Below, in pieces: positions 28,619 through 36,226 of a DNA stretch of 64,000 nucleotides. Position 1 is the first letter of the stretch. Each line of letters begins with the position of its first letter. The notes under the pieces are model-generated. The model did no database searches, was not told where the DNA came from, and saw only the letters and a list, made by a program, of their open reading frames with translations. This DNA is from Xylophilus sp. GW821-FHT01B05 (GTDB taxonomy: Bacteria > Pseudomonadota > Gammaproteobacteria > Burkholderiales > Burkholderiaceae_C), in NCBI GenBank assembly GCA_038961845.1, contig CP152408.1:2542001-2606000 (forward strand). Reading direction: 5' to 3'. Position numbers and translations under genes: made by a program.

Positions 28619-28692
28619 TGGAGCGGGTGAAGGGAATCGAACCCTCGTATGAAGCTTGGGAAGCTGCCGTTCTACCATTGAACTACACCCGC
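28619..28692 (-). tRNA. tRNA-Gly (anticodon CCC)
   Basis: Read on the minus strand, GCGGGTGTAGTTCAATGG begins a standard 74-nt cloverleaf. The acceptor arms are GCGGGTG and CACCCGC with discriminator T, and CCA is encoded. The anticodon loop TTCCCAA holds CCC and the T loop is GGTTCGATTCC. It marks the right boundary of the accessory region, as tRNA genes often do for integrated elements. A palindrome CCACGGA-TT-TCCGTGG lies just downstream (about 28593-28608). Confidence 0.95.
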
Positions 28693-28891
28693 ATCGTAAG
28701 TTGCTGATTTCAAACAACTTTCTAAGAGCCGAAGCTGCGTGGTGGGGCAGTTCGGTGGGGCGATTCTAACTGTACTTCAGGCCTTGTCGGGGGCGCTGGC
28801 GCCGTCACTGAAGGCCGATGCTTGCGGCCTCAAGTATTGGGCGACACTGGTTACAGTTAAGCGACGGAGGCCTCACTCTGCGACCTCATCC

Positions 28892-29917
28892 ATGACCATT
28901 ACCTTGAAACGTTTGATTCGGAAAATCGTCCTTGCAATGACAGCACTTTTAGTCCTTCTAGCCCTTTTTGGTGTTGCCTATGAGCGCATCGGCCAGCATC
29001 AAGCCGTGAGCGAATTCCCAGCGCCTGGCCAGATGGTGGACATCGGTGGGCGCAGGATTCAACTCGATTGCCGGGGCTCGGGTTCCCCGACCGTCGTGTT
29101 CGAGTCGGGCTTGGACCTCAGCGGTTCCCTGAGTTGGTCGGCAGTGCATGACCCGGTTGCGCAACATACGCGAGCCTGCGCATACAGCCGTGCGGGAATG
29201 ATGTGGAGCGACCCTGTGGATGGCCCGGTGAGCGCCAAACGTGTCGCAGAAGATCTGCATGCAGTCCTGAACAAGGCTGGCGAGCACGCTCCGTTTGTGA
29301 TGGTCGGCCACTCGCTGGGGGGCCCTTACGTCATGACCTACACCAAGTATTTTGGTGCCGATGTCGCGGGGCTGGTTTTTGTCGATGCGTCACACCCGGA
29401 GCAAGTCGCACGGACCCGCGCCGTGATGCCCGAGCCCAGCACCGGGGCCCTCAAGGTCGTTGCGGCGCTGGGATGGTCTGGCGCTGTGCGGGCCGCCGCG
29501 CCGCTGTTGATTCCGCAGTCACCGAACCAGCCGGCCTCTCAGGCCGAAACGGTGCGGGCCTATGCATCGACATCGCTGCGCGCACTCTCCGCAGAAAACG
29601 ATGCGCTCGACAGCACGCTGGCCGAAGCCGGGACTTTTCGGCAGCTTGGGAGCCGCCCGCTGTTTGTCATGACCGCGATGAAGCCACTCTCTCCAGCCGC
29701 CCTGGCGACGCTGAAGATGACGCCAGAGCAGGGCGCCCAGCTCAAGGCCGTCTGGAAGGAGTTGCAAGACGACGAGGCCACCTGGTCTTCGCAGAGCAAG
29801 CATCAGCTTCTGGTCAATTCCGATCACTACATCCAGTTTGACGACCCTGCTGCCGTTGTGCAGGCGGTGCGCTTTGTCGTTGACCAGGTTCGTGCGGACG
29901 GGGCCGTCAAGCCTTGA
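28892..29917 (+). CDS. Alpha/beta-hydrolase with N-terminal membrane anchor
   Basis: A 341-residue hydrolase. Residues about 8-28 (IRKIVLAMTALLVLLALFGVAY) form a membrane helix or uncleaved signal. The oxyanion region is CRGSGSPTVVFESGLD and the nucleophile elbow is VGHSLGGPYVM, with Ser as nucleophile. The Asp/His partners are likely in the later FVDASHPEQ and SDHYIQFDDP segments; the last His precedes YIQFDDPAAVV. The substrate is unknown. A longer frame to 28739 is disfavoured because it extends ahead of the membrane helix without a start signal. Its stop overlaps by 11 bp the stop of the opposing Crp-type regulator. Confidence 0.8.
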   Translation: MTITLKRLIRKIVLAMTALLVLLALFGVAYERIGQHQAVSEFPAPGQMVDIGGRRIQLDCRGSGSPTVVFESGLDLSGSLSWSAVHDPVAQHTRACAYSRAGMMWSDPVDGPVSAKRVAEDLHAVLNKAGEHAPFVMVGHSLGGPYVMTYTKYFGADVAGLVFVDASHPEQVARTRAVMPEPSTGALKVVAALGWSGAVRAAAPLLIPQSPNQPASQAETVRAYASTSLRALSAENDALDSTLAEAGTFRQLGSRPLFVMTAMKPLSPAALATLKMTPEQGAQLKAVWKELQDDEATWSSQSKHQLLVNSDHYIQFDDPAAVVQAVRFVVDQVRADGAVKP

Positions 29918-30638
29918 TGATTTGCACCGCGGGCGCTGCCCCCGCGCCGTGCTCGCGCACATAGCGCCGCAGCCCGTCGACATCGCGTACGTCGACGCTG
30001 CCATATTGCACCTGCACCAGTCCCGCGTGCTCAAGCTCATGCAGCGCGCGGTGTGCAATCTGGCGCGACAGGCCCGCCAGCCGGCCAACCTCTTCCTGTG
30101 AGATCTGCAGCAGGTGCCCGGTCAGCGGGTTGAGCTGCGGATTGAATAGCTCGGCCAGGCAGTAGGCCACGCGCGAGGCCACGTCGTGCATGCGGTAGCT
30201 CTCGACCAGGGCGACGAACTGCCCGAGCCGGGCGTTCAACTGGTCGAGCAGAAAACGGTTGAACGACAGGCTGGTGTCCACCAGGTGATGAAAGGTGGAG
30301 CTTGGCACCAGCGCTATACGGGTTTCGCGCAGCGCGACCACTTCGTAGGGCCGCAGTTCGCCCTTCAGCAAGGAGCCCTCACCCAGCCAGCCGCCGTCGG
30401 AGACACCGATGAAGGTCGTGCTGCGCCCATCTGCGGCCACGTTGTCGACCTTCACCATGCCTTCGACGACACCGATCCAGTGCAGGGCGGGTGCGCTCTT
30501 GCTGAACAGCACGGCGCCGGCCGGATAGACCCGCTCCTGGGTTTCGCTCTCAACCTTGTGTAACTGTTCTGCACTCAATCCACGGGCCCAGACCGAGGCC
30601 CGCAGCATCGCGATCGTCTGGGATGGGTGGTTTGTCAT
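29907..30638 (-). CDS. Crp/Fnr-family transcription regulator
   Basis: A 243-residue regulator. The N-terminal cyclic-nucleotide-binding-like domain spans about residues 15-135 (YPAGAVLFSKSAPALHWIGVVEGMVKV, WLGEGSLLKGELRPYEVVAL). The C-terminal winged helix has ISQEEVGRLAGLSRQIAHRALHELEHAGLV. No cysteine group for an iron-sulfur cluster is present, so it is not an Fnr-type oxygen sensor. It is divergent from the tannase-like gene, with 97 bp between the starts, and is its probable regulator. Confidence 0.87.
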   Translation of the reverse strand: MTNHPSQTIAMLRASVWARGLSAEQLHKVESETQERVYPAGAVLFSKSAPALHWIGVVEGMVKVDNVAADGRSTTFIGVSDGGWLGEGSLLKGELRPYEVVALRETRIALVPSSTFHHLVDTSLSFNRFLLDQLNARLGQFVALVESYRMHDVASRVAYCLAELFNPQLNPLTGHLLQISQEEVGRLAGLSRQIAHRALHELEHAGLVQVQYGSVDVRDVDGLRRYVREHGAGAAPAVQIIKA

Positions 30639-30735
30639 TTGGAAGATATTTTTTTTTGGACTTGCGGCCTAGCATGCGACGCGCAGGCCCTGGTTCGGGT
30701 GCCTGAGTCTAAGAAAACAGCAATAGGAGACAAGC

Positions 30736-32289
30736 ATGACAAACCCCATCCCGGGCGCGGGCCTCGTCGCGTCACCTCTTTGTGCGGCGCTTTGTGCCGC
30801 AGGCCTGCTGGTCGGTTGCGGCGGCGGCGACGGTCCCCCCGCTGCGCCGCCAGTGGCGTCGGCACAGGCGCAGTGCGACGCGCTCTCTGGCACCTCTGTG
30901 GGCGGAGCCACGCTGGGCAAGGCGACCTTGGTCGCGGCGGCGGCTGGCGTCGGCGAATACTGCAAGGTCGTCGGCACCATCCACAGCACGCTGAACTTCG
31001 AGGTGCACCTGCCCAGCAACTGGAACAACAAGCTGCTGTACCAAGGCGGCGGCGGTTGGGATGGCGCGATCACGATCACGCCCATTTCGCCCAGCGGCGC
31101 AACCGCCGGCTACGTGCTGGTTGCCTCTGACGGCGGGCGCCAGGGCAGCGCCCTCGATGCCTCGTCGTTCCTGAACAACCCCACCGGCCAGGCCGACTTT
31201 GGCTACCTGTCGATCCATACGGTCTACGAGGTGGCCAAGCTGATCGTGAACCGGCGCTACAAGGCCGATGCCGCGCAGAGCTATTTCGAGGGCTGCTCGA
31301 ATGGCGGCCGCGAGGCCCTGATCCAGGCCACGCGCTTCCCGAACGACTACAACGGCATCGTGGTGCGTGCCCCGGCCTACAGCTTCACCGAGCTGTTCCA
31401 GGCCTTCGTGGCCAACGGCAAGGCGCTGGCCGCGCCCGGCGGGCAGATCAACGATGCCAAGGCGACGTTGATCGGCAAGACCGTCACGGCGCAATGCGAT
31501 GCGCTGGACGGCGTGGCCGACGGCATCGTCAGCAACCAGGAGGCCTGCACCTTCAATCCGGCCGTGCTGCGCTGCACCGCAGGCGACGCCGATACTTGCC
31601 TGACCGATCCGCAGATCGCAACCGCGAACACGATCTACTCCGAGCTCAAGGCGGCCGACGGCAGGTCGATCTACCCTGGCTGGGGCCCTGGCGGCGAAGG
31701 GCTGGGGTGGCCCACCTGGGTGAGCGGCACGGCTGTTGGCGGCACCGGGCTGCAGTTTCAATTTGGCAGCGGCCTGATCAAGTACTGGGTGACCGGCAAT
31801 CCTGCCTTTGACGTGCTCGGTTTCACGCCCGAGAACTACGCACCTGCGCTGCAGCTGTCGGCAACCACGCTTGATGCGACGCCGGATCTGCGGTCCTTCT
31901 TTGGCCAGGGCGGCAAGATGATCTTGGCGCACGGCACGAACGACTGGGCGATCAGCTACAAGGGCTCGATCAAGTACTTCAACAACGTCGCCACCGCTGT
32001 TGGTGGCGCGACGGTGCGTGATGCCTCGATGGAGTTTTTCCTTGAGCCTGGTGTTCAGCATTGCGCGGGCGGTGTTGGTGCGGACACGGTCGACCTCGTC
32101 GACGCGGTATCCAAATGGAGCGAGGGCGGCAGCAAGCCGTCGGCGCAGAACATCATCGCCAAGCAACTGAACCCGGTCACCGGCGCCACCCAGCTCTCGC
32201 GCCCACTGTGCAAGTACCCCAGCTTCCCGAAGTACAAGGGGAGCGGCGATGTGAACTCATCCGACAGCTATAGCTGCCAGAGTTCCTGA
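30736..32289 (+). CDS. Tannase/feruloyl-esterase-family lipoprotein
   Basis: A 517-residue secreted esterase. The N terminus ends in a lipobox (AAGLLVGCGGG, Cys about residue 33), so it should be a lipoprotein. The catalytic elements are GCSNGGREALIQATRFP, with the Ser, then HGTNDWAIS with the Asp, and GVQHCAGG with the His. The Cys before Ser and the Cys after His form the CS-D-HC motif known in tannase-family enzymes. It likely hydrolyses plant-phenolic esters. AGGAG stands before the ATG. Expression is probably set by the divergent Crp-type protein. Confidence 0.88.
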   Translation: MTNPIPGAGLVASPLCAALCAAGLLVGCGGGDGPPAAPPVASAQAQCDALSGTSVGGATLGKATLVAAAAGVGEYCKVVGTIHSTLNFEVHLPSNWNNKLLYQGGGGWDGAITITPISPSGATAGYVLVASDGGRQGSALDASSFLNNPTGQADFGYLSIHTVYEVAKLIVNRRYKADAAQSYFEGCSNGGREALIQATRFPNDYNGIVVRAPAYSFTELFQAFVANGKALAAPGGQINDAKATLIGKTVTAQCDALDGVADGIVSNQEACTFNPAVLRCTAGDADTCLTDPQIATANTIYSELKAADGRSIYPGWGPGGEGLGWPTWVSGTAVGGTGLQFQFGSGLIKYWVTGNPAFDVLGFTPENYAPALQLSATTLDATPDLRSFFGQGGKMILAHGTNDWAISYKGSIKYFNNVATAVGGATVRDASMEFFLEPGVQHCAGGVGADTVDLVDAVSKWSEGGSKPSAQNIIAKQLNPVTGATQLSRPLCKYPSFPKYKGSGDVNSSDSYSCQSS

Positions 32290-32341
32290 TTTCCTGGGGC
32301 TTGCCGGGCGCGGCGCGGCTGGCCCCCGGTATGTTTCCTGC

Positions 32342-33655
32342 ATGCTTCCCGCCAAGAAAACACATGGGCGGGAGCTTGATTTGGCGGCAATCTTCAACGG
32401 CGGGCTGAGCGCGTTCTTCCTGGGGCAGTTCCTGTCCATCTTCTCGGGCCTGTTTGGCTTGTCGGTGCTGTCCTGGCACATCGTGTCGCGCTTTGGCGCG
32501 GCGGGGATTGCCGAATTCATGGGCGCGATGGCGCTGATCACGCTGTTGTCGCACCTGCTGCTGTCGCCCATCGGTGACCGCTACGACAAGCTCAAGGTGC
32601 TCAAGCGGTTTTCCTGGTTGGTGGCCTTGCGTGGGTTGCTGCTGGTCTATGTGGTCGGCCTGCAGGATGCGTCGCTGTACTGGCTGGTGGCGCTGCAGTT
32701 GGTCAATGGCATTGCGATGGCGGCGATCGTTCCGTCGCGTGCCTCGCTGGTGGTCGACATGCTGCCGCCAGACCGTGTGGCGGCCGCCTATGGCCTGCAA
32801 TCGTCGGTCGAGTCTGCCGCCCGCGTGCTGGGGCCGGCCATGGCGGGCCTGGCGTTGGTGACGTTCAGCGTCCCCAGTTGCCTCTGGGTGCATGCGGTGC
32901 TGATGTTGTTGGCCTGTGTGCTCAATATGTTCCTGAAGCTGCGCCCCGAGGCTGCTGCGGCCGAGCGTGCGCGACAGGGGCAGACTCGCAAGAGCTGGCT
33001 GCGCGACATTGCCGACATCTGGCGCGCGCGGCTCATGATCCCGATGGAGCGCACCCTGGGGCTGATGGGATTGGTCGTGGCCTGCGCCTATCTGCCGGCG
33101 ATGACCATGCTGATCCCGCTCAAGGTGCACCACCAGGGTTGGAGCACGGTCTACCTGGGCATGGCCGAGGGCATGCTGGCGGCCGGCACGCTGATTGCCG
33201 GGCTGGGCCCTGGTGCCTGGGTGGTCAAGCGCGTGGGCCGCTACCGCATGCTGATGTGCGCCGGCATGGCCCAGGGCGTGGCCTTGGTGGTGGCGGGCCT
33301 GGCATCCATGCCACTGCTGTTTGCCTTGGCCTACTTTCTGGTGGGCTTCTTTGGCATGGCGGGCGGGCTGGCCATGGCTTCGTACCGCATGCTGGCCACG
33401 CCGCGGCACTTTCGCGCGCGGCTGGGTTCAGCCGGGATGAGCCTCACCATGCTTGCCGGCTTCATCGGCTCCTATCTTTGTGGCATTGCGCTGCAGTCCT
33501 TCTCGGTGAATGGCGTGCAGGTGCTTCTGGGGAGCGTGGTGCTGCTGGGCGGCCTGGGCTATCTGCTGGTGCCACGGCTGAAGGAGTTCATGGGCCTGCC
33601 GGCGAAGGAGGTGGAGCTCTGGTACGAGCGGGAATACCGGGATGCTTTCAAATAG
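32342..33655 (+). CDS. MFS transporter
   Basis: A 437-residue protein with about twelve membrane helices. The loop LLSPIGDRYDKLKVLKRFSW after the third helix matches the MFS motif A pattern, and the second half repeats it around VVKRVGRYRMLMCAG. It belongs to the MFS_3-like branch that includes enterobactin exporter EntS-type carriers, but no siderophore synthesis genes are nearby and the substrate is open. It follows the tannase-like gene by 52 bp and may be co-transcribed. Confidence 0.82.
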   Translation: MLPAKKTHGRELDLAAIFNGGLSAFFLGQFLSIFSGLFGLSVLSWHIVSRFGAAGIAEFMGAMALITLLSHLLLSPIGDRYDKLKVLKRFSWLVALRGLLLVYVVGLQDASLYWLVALQLVNGIAMAAIVPSRASLVVDMLPPDRVAAAYGLQSSVESAARVLGPAMAGLALVTFSVPSCLWVHAVLMLLACVLNMFLKLRPEAAAAERARQGQTRKSWLRDIADIWRARLMIPMERTLGLMGLVVACAYLPAMTMLIPLKVHHQGWSTVYLGMAEGMLAAGTLIAGLGPGAWVVKRVGRYRMLMCAGMAQGVALVVAGLASMPLLFALAYFLVGFFGMAGGLAMASYRMLATPRHFRARLGSAGMSLTMLAGFIGSYLCGIALQSFSVNGVQVLLGSVVLLGGLGYLLVPRLKEFMGLPAKEVELWYEREYRDAFK

Positions 33656-33690
33656 CGGTATATCGCCGCAATCGGCCCGGAGGATTCCCC

Positions 33691-34752
33691 TTGACCATTA
33701 ACCTGCAGACGCTCAAGTGCAGTGAATGCGGCGGCGGCACGCTGCAACGCTCGGGGCTCAACCAATACACCTGCGCGCATTGCGGGTCTGTGTCGCTGGT
33801 CGAGGACGACGTGTCCGATCGGCTGGAGCGCGTGCTGGAGCAGGTCAAGGGCGAAGCCGGGCGGCGGCTGGCGGCTGAGCAGTCGGTGCGCAACAGGCGC
33901 GTGGGCCAGTCGATGGCCCTTGCCGTGGCGGCGGTCGTGGTGCTGATCATGGTCTTCTATGGCGTCATGGCCTATGTCGCGGACCGCAACCAGCCGCCCG
34001 GCACCTACCGGCCGGGCGGGGCTGCCACGGCGGCGCGCCCGATCCCGATAGACGGCTTGAAGCTGGAGGCGCGCCAGGTGCTGGTGGGCGCACCGCCTGC
34101 GCCCCAATTGTTGGTGCTGGCGCGCAACGAGACCGGCACGGCGCTGGAGCGGCCGAACATCAAGGCGATCTTCTACGACGGCAACAGCCGCGTGGGCGAG
34201 GACAGCGAATCGGTCCCGATCGGCACGCTGCTGCCGGGCGAGACGGCGCCGGTGCTGATCAAGCTGCCGCGCGACAAGACCGTCACGCGGCAGGAACTGC
34301 AGGTGGATGCGCTGTCGGCCCCGTACTGGACGACCGAGGGGCCGCCGCTGCGGTTCACGCGCGTGCGGCTGGTGCAGCAGGGGGATGAGCTGTGGCTGTT
34401 TGGCCGCCTGGCCAACGCGCGCACGGATGCACTGGCACAGGTCGGCATCGAGGTGCTGGTCACGCTGTACGACGATGCCGGGGTGGTCGTCGGCTTTGGG
34501 CGGGGCCCTTCGCTGGCCAGCGAGATCAAGCCCGGCGAGCGCAGCGCGGCAGAGGCGCGCATCGAGCGCATTGGCGACCGCAAGGCGCCGGTTGCGGCCT
34601 GGGATTACCGCATCGACTACAGCCTGACCGAAGGAGCAGGGCAGGTGCGCAAGCGGGTGCTGGGTGGCGGCCGCGTGGTCCGCTCGGCCGGCGCGCCAGA
34701 GCTGCTCCCGCCGTCGGCGCGACTGAGTAGTGAAGTGCTACTGAATCAATAG
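33691..34752 (+). CDS. Zinc-ribbon membrane protein with FxLYD-like repeats
   Basis: A 353-residue protein. The start is TTG at 33691, with GGAGG 7 bp upstream; the longer frame from 32878 overlaps the MFS gene and is rejected. Residues about 8-32 form a zinc ribbon (LKCSECGGG and YTCAHCGS). A short coiled region precedes one membrane helix (LAVAAVVVLIMVFYGVMAYVA, about 80-100). The rest is extracytoplasmic with two FxLYD-like beta domains (LVLARNETGTALERPNIKA and LFGRLANARTDALAQVGIEV). Function is unknown; similar architectures occur in proteins tied to envelope homeostasis. It may be co-transcribed with the MFS gene. Confidence 0.72.
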   Translation: MTINLQTLKCSECGGGTLQRSGLNQYTCAHCGSVSLVEDDVSDRLERVLEQVKGEAGRRLAAEQSVRNRRVGQSMALAVAAVVVLIMVFYGVMAYVADRNQPPGTYRPGGAATAARPIPIDGLKLEARQVLVGAPPAPQLLVLARNETGTALERPNIKAIFYDGNSRVGEDSESVPIGTLLPGETAPVLIKLPRDKTVTRQELQVDALSAPYWTTEGPPLRFTRVRLVQQGDELWLFGRLANARTDALAQVGIEVLVTLYDDAGVVVGFGRGPSLASEIKPGERSAAEARIERIGDRKAPVAAWDYRIDYSLTEGAGQVRKRVLGGGRVVRSAGAPELLPPSARLSSEVLLNQ

Positions 34753-34800
34753 CTATATGCCCTGGTCCATAAAGGGATTGGGCCACTTTTCTCTTAAATT
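34743..34800 (+). repeat. Intergenic palindromic repeat, copy 2
   Basis: TCAATAGCTATATGCCCTGG-AAAGGG-GGGCCACTTTTC block order, the same family as copy 1. It lies between the converging ends of the zinc-ribbon gene and the RND outer-membrane gene. Confidence 0.65.
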
Positions 34801-34834
34801 TCTCATGGCCGGTGTGAGAGCGCGCTCTGGCAAA

Positions 34835-36226
34835 TCACATGCTTTGTCCCCACCCCAGCGCCTTGTACAGGGCGATCGCATCGACGTAAGAGGCCGTTTC
34901 CGCCAGCAGCGCTTCGCGCCGGATGTCGTACAGCGCGCGCTGGTTCTCCAGCACCGCCTGGTAGCTGCCCGCGCCGCCCTGGTAGCGCGTGCTGGCAATC
35001 GCCAGCGCCGCGCTGCCGTGGCGTGCCGATTGCAGCAGGGAGGCCAGCCGCGCCTGGTTCTCTGCCAACTGGGTGACGGCGTTTTCCACGTCTTCCTGGG
35101 CCAGCAAGACGGCCTGCCTATAGCGTGCCAGCGCACCCTGCGCTGCGGCTTGCGTGCCGCGCACCCTGGCCCTGGCGCTGCCCAGGCGAAATGCCGGGTA
35201 GCTGACAGTGGGCGCAATGTCAAAGGCACGCGCGCTGCCGGCAAACACCGGGCTGCCGCGCAGCGCAAAAAAGCCCAGGAAGCCGCCCAGGCCAACCCGT
35301 GGATACAGGTCGGCCGTGGCCGCGCCCACGTCTTCGGTGGAGGCGGCCAGCAGGCGTTCGGCGCGCACCACGTCGGGCCGTTGCTGGATCAATTGGTTCA
35401 CATCGCCCAGGGGCAATTGGCCCACCAGTGGCGCCTCTTGCCGCGCCGTCGGCGCCAGCGCGATGGCGCCCGGCGCCTGGCCGCTCAGCACATCAAGCCG
35501 GTACTGCGCCTGGCGCAGGCCCGCCTGCAAGGGCGGCAGCGCCGCCTCGCTGCGCGCCAGGTTGGCCAGCGCGTTTTGCCGCTCTTCCGGCAGGCCGCTG
35601 CCGGCGCGGATGCGCGCATCGATCAGCGCCACGGTGTCGCGCCAGCTTTGCACCTGTGCCTGCGTCAGTGCCAGGTTTTGCTGGTAGCCCAGCGTCTCGT
35701 AATAGTTGCGGGCCACGTCGGCGGCAATGACCAACTGCACCTGTTGCAGGTCTGCCTGCGCCGCGTCGGCGCGCGCCTGTGCCGAGCGGCTCAGGTGTGC
35801 CAGCCGGCCGAACAAGTCCAGCTCCCATTGCGCATCGAAGCCCACGCGCGTGCTGGTGCTGGTGGCGCGCACGCCGGGCGCCGCTTGCTGCGAGCTGCGC
35901 TGCCAGCCCGCCTGGCCCGTGACAGCGGGCAGTTCATCCAGCCTGCGTTCGTCAAACACGGCACGCGCGGCCAGCAAGCTTGCTTGCGCTTGCGCGATAT
36001 CAAGGTTGTGTTTAAGCGCGCGGGTGATCAATTGCGACAAACGCGGGTCGTCAAAAAAAGTCCACCAGTCGGCCTGGCGGGCATTGGCTGCGGCCGGCGC
36101 AAATTGCGTTTGCTGGGGGCTGGCCAGCACGATGGCGGGCGTGCCCGGCGTGACATGGGCGGGGCTGACGGCGCAGCCCACCAGCAACACGGACAGCGCA
36201 GACAGTGCGAAGAGTTTGTTCGTCAT
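34835..36226 (-). CDS. RND efflux outer-membrane channel (OprM/OpmD-like lipoprotein)
   Basis: A 463-residue TolC-fold protein of the NodT group. The N terminus ends in the lipobox LLVGCAVSP (Cys about residue 18). Two OEP repeats follow; NLDIAQAQASLLAARAVFDERRLDELP and QRPDVVRAERLLAASTEDVGAATADLYPRV are family signatures. It completes a tripartite pump by forming the channel through the outer membrane. Its ATG overlaps the permease stop by 4 bp. OpmD is the closest named example by operon context; orthology was not tested. Confidence 0.9.
   Translation of the reverse strand: MTNKLFALSALSVLLVGCAVSPAHVTPGTPAIVLASPQQTQFAPAAANARQADWWTFFDDPRLSQLITRALKHNLDIAQAQASLLAARAVFDERRLDELPAVTGQAGWQRSSQQAAPGVRATSTSTRVGFDAQWELDLFGRLAHLSRSAQARADAAQADLQQVQLVIAADVARNYYETLGYQQNLALTQAQVQSWRDTVALIDARIRAGSGLPEERQNALANLARSEAALPPLQAGLRQAQYRLDVLSGQAPGAIALAPTARQEAPLVGQLPLGDVNQLIQQRPDVVRAERLLAASTEDVGAATADLYPRVGLGGFLGFFALRGSPVFAGSARAFDIAPTVSYPAFRLGSARARVRGTQAAAQGALARYRQAVLLAQEDVENAVTQLAENQARLASLLQSARHGSAALAIASTRYQGGAGSYQAVLENQRALYDIRREALLAETASYVDAIALYKALGWGQSM

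Noticed and set aside
32878..33690. N-terminal extension of the zinc-ribbon protein into the MFS gene
   Set aside because: It lies out of frame inside the MFS gene and has no protein-like sequence; a TTG with GGAGG at 33691 fits better.
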